The position numbers were made by a program, and so were the translations under genes. DNA of 54,214 nt from JBCDAP01 sp038747915. Lineage in GTDB: Bacteria > Planctomycetota > Phycisphaerae > Phycisphaerales > UBA1924. The notes beneath the pieces are model-generated. The model did not search any database and was not told where the DNA came from. It saw nothing but the letters and a program-made list of their open reading frames with translations. The DNA is taken from the NCBI GenBank assembly GCA_038747915.1, contig JBCDJJ010000015.1:1-54214 (forward strand), in the 5' to 3' direction. This document shows, piece after piece, positions 8,916 to 17,847 of this stretch (positions are counted from its first letter, which is position 1; every line of letters begins with the position of its first letter).

Positions 8916-8930
8916 TTCCTAGCCAAAAAG

Positions 8931-9017
8931 CGGAGAGGGGGGGATTCGAACCCCCGATGACCCGAAGGCCATACTGGATTTCGAGTCCAGCGCATTCAAC
9001 CGCTCTGCCACCTCTCC
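8931..9017 (-). tRNA. tRNA-Ser (anticodon CGA)
   Basis: Minus strand. Acceptor GGAGAGG (9017-9011) pairs with CCTCTCC (8938-8932), with discriminator G at 8931. The anticodon stem-loop is CTGGA-CTCGAAA-TCCAG, giving anticodon CGA, which reads UCG. A long variable arm (near GGCCTTCGGGTC) marks it as class II serine. The T arm is GGGGGTTCGAATCCCCC. No CCA is encoded. The 3' end faces the RHS/IS region. Confidence 0.95.
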
Positions 9018-9057
9018 GAGCGGGGAAGGCAGATCGTCGTCCCACCATCTCTGGAAG

Positions 9058-9210
9058 TCAAGCGGACGGGTCCGTGACAACCCTGCAGCAGTCCTCCTGA
9101 ACCGCCTCAGCCGCGTGCTTCGTGGCCCGTACATCCCTCGCCAACAGGCGGACATTGATGCACGCCGCTTCGATCCCGTCCAACCTCGGCACCTCCGCCG
9201 GCGCCGTCAT
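9058..9210 (-). CDS. Possible small ORF of 50 residues between aroK and tRNA-Ser
   Basis: An ATG at 9210-9208 opens a 50-residue frame starting MTAPAEVPRLDGIEAACINV and ending before the tRNA. Its composition is protein-like (amphipathic, with two adjacent Cys near the end) and it follows aroK by 39 bases on the same strand. The ribosome site is weak (GAGG very close to the ATG). I recognise no family. It could be a real short gene of the aroK operon or a chance frame in GC-rich DNA. Confidence 0.25.
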   Translation of the reverse strand: MTAPAEVPRLDGIEAACINVRLLARDVRATKHAAEAVQEDCCRVVTDPSA

Positions 9211-9249
9211 GGCCTCAGGCGATGATCCGCGGCACCATCCGCCGGGTGC

Positions 9250-9762
9250 TCAGTGCCCGATCGCGCCCCGCACCCGGTGCACCGTGGCGCCGATGTCCTC
9301 GCCGCCCGCATCGACACGCGCATCCGCCCACCTCTCCAGCAGGGGCACACGCTCGCGCACCAGATCCGCCAGCGTCTGCCCCGGTAGTCGTACCACGCCG
9401 CGCGCATCAAGATCACCGAGCCGCTTCGCCAGATCCTCCAGCGGGCAGTCGAGCCACACCACGGTGCCCTGTGCTTTGAGATGTTCCATTGCGCCCGCAG
9501 AGTAAATCATCGATCCGCCGGTCGAGAGCACATAGCCGCGCACATCGAGGGCCAGCACATGTTTCTGCTCGATCTCGAGGAACCGCTCGCGACCCTCCTC
9601 GGCGATGATCGCGCTGAGCTTCCGTTGCTCGTGCGCCAGGATCAGGTCGTCGGTGTCAAGAAACGGCCGGTCAAGACCCGCTGCGAGCGCACGCCCGACG
9701 GTCGTCTTGCCCGACCCCATCATCCCGATCAGCACGATGTTCCGCTGCGGTACCTCAGACAT
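9250..9762 (-). CDS. aroK: Shikimate kinase
   Basis: A 170-residue P-loop kinase, the usual length for AroK. It phosphorylates shikimate with ATP in aromatic amino acid synthesis in the cytoplasm. Walker A is GMMGSGKTT at about residues 13-21. The shikimate-binding DTDD motif follows at 37-40, and GRERFLEIE carries the conserved Arg. STGGSM stands where STGGG is usual, so the third Gly is Ser. The lid region has RGVVRL rather than the common RPLL, which makes it somewhat divergent but still intact. The gene lies 9 bases downstream of pdeM and is probably cotranscribed with it. Confidence 0.85.
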   Translation of the reverse strand: MSEVPQRNIVLIGMMGSGKTTVGRALAAGLDRPFLDTDDLILAHEQRKLSAIIAEEGRERFLEIEQKHVLALDVRGYVLSTGGSMIYSAGAMEHLKAQGTVVWLDCPLEDLAKRLGDLDARGVVRLPGQTLADLVRERVPLLERWADARVDAGGEDIGATVHRVRGAIGH

Positions 9763-9771
9763 GTGCTCACC

Positions 9772-10560
9772 CTACGTCGGAAGCACCGTCCCAGGCGGGC
9801 GCTCCATCCGCGCACCGCCGGTCAGCAGTGGGATCAACTCTCGATCATTCGTCACAACCACGCGTTCACCGCTCGTCAAACGCACCACCCGACACCCCGT
9901 GAACGAGCCGAAGGCGGGCAGCACCACGCGTGCGGGTGCCTGGCCCGGCTTGCCATGCTCAGGCCCCAGAATGAACCCGCGCAGCCGCACACTCTCCTTC
10001 GACCGTTTGAGCCCGATGCACGGGTGGAGGTGCCCGTGCATCACGAGCGGGGCGCGGTCGGGCTTGATCTCCTCCGGCATGTGCGTGAACTGCACCCCGC
10101 CATCCACGAAACCGGGGGCCATCACATCGATCTCCAGACGCTTCGCGAGGGATGCAATCCCTCTGTCGTGATTGCCGCGCACCAGCACGATCTCGAGCGA
10201 TGGGTGACGATCGCGCCACCCCCGCAGGCTGGTCTCCACCGTCGAGGTCGTGCCTCGCACGCTATGCAAGAGATCGCCCAGGTGCAGCAAGCGCTTCGGG
10301 CGCGTCAGCGCGATCACGCGATCGAGCCGCTCAAGGTCGGACGCGGTGACCGACTCCGGCGCCGCCACACCGAGCGCGCGGAACGTGGCGGTCTTGCCGA
10401 AGTGCGTGTCCGTGACGATCAGCGTCTGCTGTTCTGGCCAGTGGATCGCGCGATCCGCCAGGAGCACCAGCCGAACGCCACCGACCATCACTTCGAGCGA
10501 ACTCGCCGAAGGCGGTGTTGCCCGCGGCTCGGTGTCGTGGCGATTCGTCGTTCGCAGCAT
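9772..10560 (-). CDS. pdeM: PdeM-type ligase-associated metallophosphoesterase
   Basis: A 262-residue calcineurin-like phosphoesterase with all metal motifs in order: VTDTHFGK (D-x-H), LHLGDLLHS (GD), LVRGNHDRG (GNHD) and VMHGHLHP (GHxH). This set and spacing match PdeM, often encoded beside DNA ligase/Lhr helicase repair genes. Those partners are not seen here, so a DNA-damage role is by family only. The frame is open further upstream, but the ATG at 10560 is preferred because the upstream part runs antisense through the ahpC start. It is divergent from ahpC and followed by aroK. Confidence 0.75.
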   Translation of the reverse strand: MLRTTNRHDTEPRATPPSASSLEVMVGGVRLVLLADRAIHWPEQQTLIVTDTHFGKTATFRALGVAAPESVTASDLERLDRVIALTRPKRLLHLGDLLHSVRGTTSTVETSLRGWRDRHPSLEIVLVRGNHDRGIASLAKRLEIDVMAPGFVDGGVQFTHMPEEIKPDRAPLVMHGHLHPCIGLKRSKESVRLRGFILGPEHGKPGQAPARVVLPAFGSFTGCRVVRLTSGERVVVTNDRELIPLLTGGARMERPPGTVLPT

Positions 10561-10562
10561 CA

Positions 10563-10585
10563 GTGCAAGGATAGCCTGTTTGCAC
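10563..10585. promoter_or_regulatory. Inverted repeat in the pdeM-ahpC divergent promoter region
   Basis: GTGCAA (10563-10568) and TTGCAC (10580-10585) are perfect inverted half-sites 11 bases apart, immediately upstream of pdeM and 118 bases before ahpC. Such a dyad could be an operator for a dimeric redox regulator controlling the peroxiredoxin. The spacing does not match a Fur/PerR box and the regulator is unknown. Confidence 0.25.
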
Positions 10586-10702
10586 TCTGGAAGGGTGCGG
10601 CTCGGTCGCAAAGAACGCACCACGGGCTGGGCATACGGTGTCCCCGAGGGCATCACGCACAGGACACCGCCACCCATCCGCGTCAGCGAGGAGCTGCAGA
10701 AC

Positions 10703-11230
10703 ATGATCACCGTCGGCGACCGCTTCCCGGAGTTCACCGTCCAGGCCTGCTGCGGCATCGAGGACTCGGACATCACCCAGCTCTCGTCCGGCACCTTCGA
10801 GGGCAAGTGGAAGACCTTCGTCTTCTACCGCAAGGACTTCACCTTCGTCTGCCCGACCGAGTTGATCGAGTTCAGCAAACGTGTGAGCGACTTCGAGCAG
10901 CGCGACTGCGTCATCATCGGTGCCTCCACGGATAACGAGTACGCGCACCTCGCCTGGCGGCGCACCAACGATGACCTCAAGAGCCTTCCCTACCCGCTGA
11001 TCGCAGCAAGCAAGCTGGCACGCGATCTCGACATCCTCGACGAGCACGAGAACATCTGTCACCGGGCGACCTATATCGTCGACCCAACCGGTGTCGTGCA
11101 GTTCGTCAGCGTGCATCCCCCATCCGTCGGTCGCAGCGTCGACGAGGTGCTTCGCACGCTCGCCGCCATCCAGAGCGAGGGGCTCTGTCCGTGCAACTGG
11201 CAGCACGGCGAACAGACCATCGCCGTGTAG
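10703..11230 (+). CDS. ahpC: AhpC-type peroxiredoxin
   Basis: A 175-residue thiol peroxidase that reduces hydrogen peroxide, alkyl hydroperoxides or peroxynitrite. The peroxidatic Cys is C50 in DFTFVCPTE, with the supporting Thr and Pro. The C-terminal LCPCNW (C162, C164) supplies a resolving Cys, as in mycobacterial AhpC, which ends in a similar CxCNW tail. The start at 10703 follows GAGGAG by about 9 bases; the frame is open upstream, but that part is non-coding in character. The gene is monocistronic and convergent with the AsmA-like gene, 9 bases from its stop. No AhpD or AhpF partner is visible in the window. Confidence 0.85.
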   Translation: MITVGDRFPEFTVQACCGIEDSDITQLSSGTFEGKWKTFVFYRKDFTFVCPTELIEFSKRVSDFEQRDCVIIGASTDNEYAHLAWRRTNDDLKSLPYPLIAASKLARDLDILDEHENICHRATYIVDPTGVVQFVSVHPPSVGRSVDEVLRTLAAIQSEGLCPCNWQHGEQTIAV

Positions 11231-11239
11231 AGAGGCATA

Positions 11240-14200
11240 TCACTCGCGATTCTGTTCTTCGAGCATGCGCCGGAAGATCTCATCGAGCGGGCTGATCGGG
11301 CGAGTCTGCTCCTGCTCGGTGTCCTCGTCCCTGTCAGACGGTTGTTCATCTTGTGTCGAGTCACCACCGCCCGATGTGATCGCGATCAGCTGAGGCAGCA
11401 GCGAGAGGAAGGCGATCGGATCGGAGGCCAGCCCCCGCTGAAACTCTTCGAGTGACCGCGAGAAGTCATCACCGAGCAGGCCGATCTCGTTGATGATCTT
11501 CGGTGGGACGGGCCGAGGCGGACCGTTGAGGCTCAAGGCGTCGGGCGGCCCCGCGAACCTGATCTCGATCTCCGGGATGAGCGCACGCGGATCATTGGCG
11601 AGTGTGTCCTGAATACTCGTCAGCCGCGCGTCGTACGCGCCCATGCCGAAGCCGAACTGCTCCGCAATGCGGCTGAGCTGTGGATGCTGCGAGACCTGGC
11701 CGAGCATCCGCTGCATCCCGCGGAGGTCGCCGGTGCCGGTCGAGGCCTGACGCCCCATCGTGCCGAGCTGCGAGTTGAGCGCGCGAGTATCGAAGCCGAA
11801 CCACCGCGCGAGTTCGCCGGTCACCGCCTCGGGTGGGAGGATGAGCGAGAAGCCCATGCGGTTTGCTCCCGCGTCGTACCACCCGCTCACGCCGGGCTCG
11901 TACGGGCCGATCCGCGCCCGCCACGGCTCGAGCCGCACCACCCCGCGATCAGCGGTGAACGTCATGGGCCCGGCGCTCTGGAACAGCACCGTGTCCACGT
12001 TGTTCTGTGTCCGCTGCAAGGCCTCCACGATGATGCGGCCGGTGCGCCCGGGGATCTGCCGCGCATCGAAACGCACCGGGCCGGGTGTGAACCCGAACCG
12101 GCCGTTCAGCGTCGTCCAATCGGTCGCACCGTTGCCCTGCTCGCCAGTGGCGAGAGGCACCGTCAAGCCGTCGGTCCAGAGCCTCGCCGACCCATCCGGC
12201 GTGGCCTCCTTCCACACCGAAGAGCCCGGGAACACCTCGGCGCCCTGGCGGATGTAATCGACCGCGATGCTGGTGTTCGGTTCGATCACGACCCGGTCAC
12301 CTTCGTATCGCACATTCACATCAGACCGCCCCGACGGGTAGACCAGCACGCCGCGCGCCGCCGTTCCACCTGCGTCCGAAGTGAGCTGCACATCCGCGTC
12401 GATCGCGCCGTCGAGCGCCGCCGCGATCGGGTCACCGGTCCCCGACCCAGCCAGCGCCGAGATCAACCACGGCGCGAGCTCGCCGCGCACATGCCCGGTC
12501 GGAAGGGGCCCCGAGTCGTCCATGAGTCCGCCGCGCGTGAGCACACCCGCCAGCGCAAGGTCCGCATCAAGGACCGGTGCCGCGCCCGCTTGATCCACAC
12601 GCGCCCGAAGGGTCACGCCCTCCGCGCCCGCTGCTTTGTCGAGTGACACCGTCCCCGGTCCGAGGCGACGCGGCCCACCACCCGCATCGATCGAAAAGGT
12701 TGAGACACCGAGATCGGCATCAATCGACGAAGCAGACGCCATGTCACCCGAGAGGTCCAGCGGCAGGTCGAGCGTCGCCAGCCTTGCCTCGATGGTCACG
12801 CCAGACCCCGGTCGGATCGACGCCGATGGCGAAACGTCCTCGAGCAACACCGCCGCCGCCGGCGCATCCAGACGAAGCATCGCCGACGCTGCTCGTGTCA
12901 GACGCACTCGATCGCCGGTAAGCCGCAGCCCAGCGTCGATGGTGAGCGTCTGGCTCGACGCGCGGGCATCGATCGCCGTGCCATCGGCGGTCGTCTCCCC
13001 CACACTGGCCGAAGCATCGAGCGTTGGCCCGAGTACCTCGGCGACTATGGGCTGACCGATGAACGCCGCGAGGATATCCGTGGGCACGCCCTGTGCACCA
13101 AGTGTCGAGGCCCGTTCTCCAAGCGGCAGTGCCACATCCGCCCGCAAGCCACCCGCATCTCGGCCCGATGAGGGATCGAACATCGCCAGATCGGCGCGCA
13201 CATCGCCACGTGGTGCGCCCGCCGAAAGGTCGAGTGCGCCACCCACCCGCGCGCCACCCCGCACGCCGATCGCGCGGGTGCCGCCGCCGGCGCCTCTGTC
13301 AGCTCGGGCCGCAACCAGATCGTCCAGGAGCTCAATGCTGAAAGACACCGGGTCCGCAACGCGGCCTTCCGCCAGGTCAAACACCATGCCCGGCGAGCGC
13401 GCTTCGAGGCGTGCCGGAGTCGAGATGCCGATCCCTGCACCTTCGAGCCCACCGAGAGAGCGAAGCACCGCGGGCGCCACCGCCATGCGAACATGGCTCT
13501 CGCCAACCCGCGCTCGGTCGCCGCCCGACTCGAGCCGAACCGATGTCCCCGCATCGATCGTGCTGCTGGTCACCGACATCGCGACCGGCTCGCCGCGGCC
13601 CGTCGCAGTCACCATGAGGCCAAGATCCGCACCGAGCAGCTCACGCACCGCCTCGGGATCGATGCCACCCGCGTCACCCACGAGCGACGCAAGCAGATCG
13701 GTGGGCACCGAACTCGCCTCGATGGTGCCGCGCACGTCAAGATCACCCAGCCCCGGTAGAACTCCATCCGCGAGCGGAAGATCGTTGACACGCAGCGCAC
13801 CGGTCACATCAAGCGGCTCCGACACCGCCACACCAGATGCCTCAATCGGACGCCCTCGGACCACCGCGTCGACCGCACCAGAGCCTGCTCGGTCGATCGT
13901 GATCGTCCCCAAGGCTTCCTCGAACCGAAGACCGTTGATCGAAGCCAACGTGCGAGAGGGCTCGGCATCACCGGTCGCGACACGCTCGAGCGTGAGTCCT
14001 CCAAGGTCCGCCCGTGCATCGAGCGCCATCGCCGCCGAGCCCCCGGCTCGTCCCAGCGGAACGCTCAGCGTCGTGACCTCGATCGACACCGGGCGATCAC
14101 CGTCGAAGACAACGTCACCAAAGCCGCCAATGGCCGATGGATCACGCACCATCGCCCGTAGACCGCCGTCGCCGAGATGCAGCCCATCCTCATCCAACCG

Positions 14201-16483
14201 CATCTCGCCAGAGATCTCAACCGCATCGCTCCGAAGCTCGACACCCGCGGAGCGAAAGCCGACGAGCGGCCCGAGTGCGGCAAGATCAACACGTCCAAGC
14301 TCCATCCCATCGCCGAGCCGCGCCACGAGCACACGCTCGTCCTCGCGCGGCGCCGAGAGATCGATGCGCGCCGAGCCGGAGACGCCGCCTTCAACCAACC
14401 TCAACACACTCGCATGCTGTTCGCCGGCCAGCGCGCGCACGAGCAAGGCCACGGGCAACCGCTCGAGCGCGAGCACGCCATCAAATCGCTCGGAGCCGGG
14501 ACTCGCGCCGTCGGCGAGACCGATCCGCGCCAGAAAGTCTGGCCAGGTCACATCGAGCGATGCGTTCCCGCGCTCGTCATCAACACTCACGACCGTCGAA
14601 GCACTGATCGATGCCGTAGCCCCATCCGTAGCCACGAGTCCAACTGCCGCTTTATCCAAAAGGACCCACTCGCCCGTCGACCCCGCAACGCGAACGCCCT
14701 CCACCGTCGCGTCCACCGCCATCGCTGCATCACCACCCCCGGGGCCCACCGGCACCCGAAGCCGAGTCGCCCGGATCGCGACCGAGCCGCCCGGACCAAA
14801 CCGAGCCGCCTGATCGAGCTCGAGCGCCTCGAGGCCCGCCTCGGCAACACTGCCGACCTCCCGAACCTCGATCGTTGCCGGACGGTCGAGGACCACAGCG
14901 CCACCCACGTATCGAGCCGCAACATCAATATCAACCCGATCGGCCCGTAGATTCAGTGTGGCGACCGGCTCGCGACCACCCTCGACCGGCTCGACCTCCG
15001 CTGCAAGGGTCACCGAAAAACCCTCTCCGAGCATGGCATCGAGCGGCAGCTCCGCGCCGAAGACCGATGCCACACGTTCCACCAGCACGGTCGGGACCTC
15101 TGGGACATCGATCCTGCCCGAGAGTTCGCGCGGCAGCGTGCGCAGCAGCCGCCCACCCGAGTCCACAAGGCCGCTCATACGCAAGTCAGCCGTCGCACCA
15201 CGGATCGCCTCGCCACCGAACGACCCGCGCACCACGCCCACCACGCTCACTCCACGATCGAGCGGCGACCCCGCGAGCGTGATCGTCGTCGGATCGAGTT
15301 CAAAGCGCGACCCGGCCCCCTCATCGAGTCTGCCGGACACCTCCGACAGACGCACCTCCGTGCGCACCCGAGCGCTGTCCCACCCATCCGAGTTCGGGTC
15401 GAGCGGTGTGTCGAGCATCCCAAGCAGGAGTTCGAGCGTTGGACGCTCGTCCACCACGAGGCCGCCTCCGTCTCCAGCGAGCGCCGCCATCACACCATCC
15501 GGTAGAGGGACGCGCACCCACGACGTGGGTTCACCCCCCGCACCGAGCTCCGAGATCAATCGGCCGTTCTCGAGCTTCAACGCGAGCTGAGTCTCGACCC
15601 GAGCATCGTCCGCCACACGTGCCGCACGATCACCCTCCGGCACCTGCGCGAGCGCTCGCGCGAGCGACTCCAGCTTGGAAAGTGGCGCACCCGCCACGAT
15701 ATTGAGCTCGCCCTCGGCCGAGCTGAGATCAAGCGCACCATCACGGCTTCGCAGCCCGCGGGCTCGGCCACGCAGGTGCAGCACATCCTCACCATCGATC
15801 GTCACCGATGCCGCCACCTCCGTGACTCCATCCGGCCCGGAAAGCGACACCGATCCTTCGAGCCCGTTGATCTCGATCCGCTCACCGGACGAGGTCGTGA
15901 CGCTCGCCGAGATCGGGCCAGCGAAGAGCGATGCGCGGAGCCGCTGCGGCCAGTCGACCGGCTCGGCACCGCCCGGCACCTGCTCACCGGAGACACCACC
16001 CGGCGCCCCCGCATCCGATCTCGATGCGACCGCCGCCGCCAGGTTTGACCGCCCATCGGGCAGCACGACCACATCGGCGTGACCAGAGATCGTCACACTC
16101 CCGAGATGCTGCGGATCGAGGAGCACCCCGAGCAGCGATCGATCCCACACAATGTCAAAGGTGCCGACGAGCCCACCATCCGGAGCCGAAAGCGTCGCAG
16201 TGGCGAACTGCGGCCCACCCCACCCAAGCGCGACCGACGTCACATCAACATCACCCTCGATCGCCTCCGAGACGGCCGACTCGATCAGCCCTGGCGCGAG
16301 CCGTCCGCCGATGACCGGCACAGCACCGACCAGCGCGATCGCGACAACGATCACTACACCGCCAATCACGCCGGCGAGCGTTCGCCACCCGCGGCGCCGC
16401 CGCGGCGATGGTTTCTCCAGCAAGCTGTCGCGATCGGCGGTTTCGTGCTGCACACCTGCTCCCGGGTCGGCTGTTGGCATCAC
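11240..16483 (-). CDS. Giant AsmA/TamB-like envelope protein
   Basis: A 1747-residue protein. An Arg-rich stretch (RRRRGWR) near residue 30 precedes one transmembrane helix (about 36-58). The rest is a very long periplasmic region of beta-rich repeats with recurring patterns such as VDLAALGPL and GSVAIRATRL, and the last 80 residues are polar and charged. Single-pass proteins of this build belong to the AsmA-like superfamily, thought to bridge the inner and outer membrane as lipid-transfer grooves or to assist outer-membrane assembly. Homology is judged by architecture and repeat style, not by one decisive motif. It lies 87 bases downstream of nadA on the same strand. Confidence 0.65.
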   Translation of the reverse strand: MMPTADPGAGVQHETADRDSLLEKPSPRRRRGWRTLAGVIGGVVIVVAIALVGAVPVIGGRLAPGLIESAVSEAIEGDVDVTSVALGWGGPQFATATLSAPDGGLVGTFDIVWDRSLLGVLLDPQHLGSVTISGHADVVVLPDGRSNLAAAVASRSDAGAPGGVSGEQVPGGAEPVDWPQRLRASLFAGPISASVTTSSGERIEINGLEGSVSLSGPDGVTEVAASVTIDGEDVLHLRGRARGLRSRDGALDLSSAEGELNIVAGAPLSKLESLARALAQVPEGDRAARVADDARVETQLALKLENGRLISELGAGGEPTSWVRVPLPDGVMAALAGDGGGLVVDERPTLELLLGMLDTPLDPNSDGWDSARVRTEVRLSEVSGRLDEGAGSRFELDPTTITLAGSPLDRGVSVVGVVRGSFGGEAIRGATADLRMSGLVDSGGRLLRTLPRELSGRIDVPEVPTVLVERVASVFGAELPLDAMLGEGFSVTLAAEVEPVEGGREPVATLNLRADRVDIDVAARYVGGAVVLDRPATIEVREVGSVAEAGLEALELDQAARFGPGGSVAIRATRLRVPVGPGGGDAAMAVDATVEGVRVAGSTGEWVLLDKAAVGLVATDGATASISASTVVSVDDERGNASLDVTWPDFLARIGLADGASPGSERFDGVLALERLPVALLVRALAGEQHASVLRLVEGGVSGSARIDLSAPREDERVLVARLGDGMELGRVDLAALGPLVGFRSAGVELRSDAVEISGEMRLDEDGLHLGDGGLRAMVRDPSAIGGFGDVVFDGDRPVSIEVTTLSVPLGRAGGSAAMALDARADLGGLTLERVATGDAEPSRTLASINGLRFEEALGTITIDRAGSGAVDAVVRGRPIEASGVAVSEPLDVTGALRVNDLPLADGVLPGLGDLDVRGTIEASSVPTDLLASLVGDAGGIDPEAVRELLGADLGLMVTATGRGEPVAMSVTSSTIDAGTSVRLESGGDRARVGESHVRMAVAPAVLRSLGGLEGAGIGISTPARLEARSPGMVFDLAEGRVADPVSFSIELLDDLVAARADRGAGGGTRAIGVRGGARVGGALDLSAGAPRGDVRADLAMFDPSSGRDAGGLRADVALPLGERASTLGAQGVPTDILAAFIGQPIVAEVLGPTLDASASVGETTADGTAIDARASSQTLTIDAGLRLTGDRVRLTRAASAMLRLDAPAAAVLLEDVSPSASIRPGSGVTIEARLATLDLPLDLSGDMASASSIDADLGVSTFSIDAGGGPRRLGPGTVSLDKAAGAEGVTLRARVDQAGAAPVLDADLALAGVLTRGGLMDDSGPLPTGHVRGELAPWLISALAGSGTGDPIAAALDGAIDADVQLTSDAGGTAARGVLVYPSGRSDVNVRYEGDRVVIEPNTSIAVDYIRQGAEVFPGSSVWKEATPDGSARLWTDGLTVPLATGEQGNGATDWTTLNGRFGFTPGPVRFDARQIPGRTGRIIVEALQRTQNNVDTVLFQSAGPMTFTADRGVVRLEPWRARIGPYEPGVSGWYDAGANRMGFSLILPPEAVTGELARWFGFDTRALNSQLGTMGRQASTGTGDLRGMQRMLGQVSQHPQLSRIAEQFGFGMGAYDARLTSIQDTLANDPRALIPEIEIRFAGPPDALSLNGPPRPVPPKIINEIGLLGDDFSRSLEEFQRGLASDPIAFLSLLPQLIAITSGGGDSTQDEQPSDRDEDTEQEQTRPISPLDEIFRRMLEEQNRE

Positions 16484-16570
16484 CCGACGATACGCGGAGC
16501 CGCGCGAAAGGTTGACCCGCCGGCACCACGAAGCCCGCCAACACTCACTCTGTGCCGTGCGAACGTGGGT

Positions 16571-17776
16571 TTATCCCGCGGCCTTCACCGCGATCGGGCG
16601 CTCCACCGGCAGCGCCAGCATCCGCTCGAGCGACTCCAGGGCCGGTCCACGCGCCTCCTCATGCACCGACACGCGGTTCATCACCTTGCCGTCAGCGAGA
16701 CTGTCGAGCACCCAGAGCAGGTGCGGCTCATCGATCCGATACATCGTCGTGCATAAGCACTGGCAGTCCGACAAGATCCGCGCCCGAATGCCGCGCTCCG
16801 CGGCCTGTGCGCACAGCCGTGCCACCAGGTGATGCTCCGTGCCGATCGCCCACGAGGAGCCAGGCTCGGCGTCCTCGATCGTCCGGATGATGAACTCGGT
16901 CGACCCGGCAAGGTCGGCCTTGTCGAGCACCTCCTTCGCACACTCGGGATGCACCATGATGGTCACATCAGGATCGCTGGCGCGGATCTGATCGCAGTGC
17001 TCCGGACGGAAGAGCTTGTGTACCGAGCAGTGCCCCGCCCACAGAATCACACGCGCCGCCGCGAGCTGCTCCGGCGTCGAGCCACCGAGGACATCTCCCT
17101 TGCGTGCGAGCTTCGGGTCGTACAAGCACGTCTCAGAGGCCACGTCGAACCCGAACTGCGCCGCCGTGTTCCGGCCAAGATGCTGATCGGGCAGAAAGAG
17201 GATCACAATCTCCTCGTCGTCGCCCTTCGGCACCGTCCCGCCCGCCATCGCCCACTCGAAGACCCGTGAGGCGTTCGACGATGTGCAGCAGGCCCCGCCG
17301 TTCATCCCGACGAACGCCTTGATCGCCGCCGAGCTATTCACATAGGTGATCGGGATGACCCGTCCCCGGAATCCCTGTGCGTGCAACACATCGTGGATGG
17401 AGTCCCAAGCATCCAGCGCGTCCTCGTAGTCCGCCATGTCGGCCATCGAGCACCCCGCCGACAGGTCGGGCAGAATCACCGACACACCATCCGGCGAGAC
17501 GAGGTCGGCCGTCTCCGCCATGAAGTGGACACCACAGAAAATCACGAACTCCGACCCACGCTGCTCGACCTGCTCCGCCGCGAGTTGGCTCAGTTTAAGC
17601 GAGTCGCCCGTGAAATCGGCGTGGCGGATCACCGCGTCGGTCTGGTAGTGATGACCGAGAATGACGAGCCGGTCGCCGAGCTCACGCCGACGCGCCGCGA
17701 TCGCCTCAGCCAGGGCCGGCTGACCGAGTTCGTGGTATCGATTGGGGAGGGAAGGTTGCCAGAGCTGCACGCACAC
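16571..17776 (-). CDS. nadA: Quinolinate synthase A
   Basis: A 401-residue enzyme that condenses iminoaspartate with dihydroxyacetone phosphate to quinolinate in NAD synthesis, using a [4Fe-4S] cluster. Visible family blocks are ILGHHYQTDAV near 39-49, FCGVHFMAETA (C81), MNGGACCTSSNA (C163/C164), MVHPECAKEV (C279) and SDCQCLCTTM (C338-C342). C81, C164 and one of the last group would be the cluster ligands. Length fits the longer NadA type. No nadB or nadC is seen nearby. The stop falls 87 bases before the AsmA-like gene. Confidence 0.93.
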   Translation of the reverse strand: MCVQLWQPSLPNRYHELGQPALAEAIAARRRELGDRLVILGHHYQTDAVIRHADFTGDSLKLSQLAAEQVEQRGSEFVIFCGVHFMAETADLVSPDGVSVILPDLSAGCSMADMADYEDALDAWDSIHDVLHAQGFRGRVIPITYVNSSAAIKAFVGMNGGACCTSSNASRVFEWAMAGGTVPKGDDEEIVILFLPDQHLGRNTAAQFGFDVASETCLYDPKLARKGDVLGGSTPEQLAAARVILWAGHCSVHKLFRPEHCDQIRASDPDVTIMVHPECAKEVLDKADLAGSTEFIIRTIEDAEPGSSWAIGTEHHLVARLCAQAAERGIRARILSDCQCLCTTMYRIDEPHLLWVLDSLADGKVMNRVSVHEEARGPALESLERMLALPVERPIAVKAAG

Positions 17777-17847
17777 CTCATTCGCCCAAAGGGCGTTCCG
17801 CGATGCGGGAAGAGGAGTTTAGGCGTGTGCCCAGGATGGATCGGACA

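Larger units (their letters stand above)
8402..8930. other. 529-base intergenic region between the RHS gene and tRNA-Ser
   Basis: No convincing complete gene is visible. It contains the RHS leader, with a GGAG ribosome site close to 8401. It also holds a short minus-strand reading frame fragment at about 8688-8766 and a hairpin next to the tRNA (8891-8915). The position directly off the 3' end of a tRNA gene fits decayed DNA at an island junction. Confidence 0.5.

Noticed and set aside
8919..9155. A 78-residue frame ending GVRIPPSPLFG
   Set aside because: This is the translation of the tRNA-Ser gene itself, a well-known false ORF.
9481..10935. A 484-residue plus-strand frame across aroK, pdeM and ahpC
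   Set aside because: It overlaps three well-supported genes in wrong frames and has His/Arg-rich random composition.
13059..14813. A 584-residue Ser/Pro/Arg-rich plus-strand frame inside the AsmA-like gene
   Set aside because: Composition is that of an antisense frame; the minus-strand protein has the domain-like pattern and the membrane helix.
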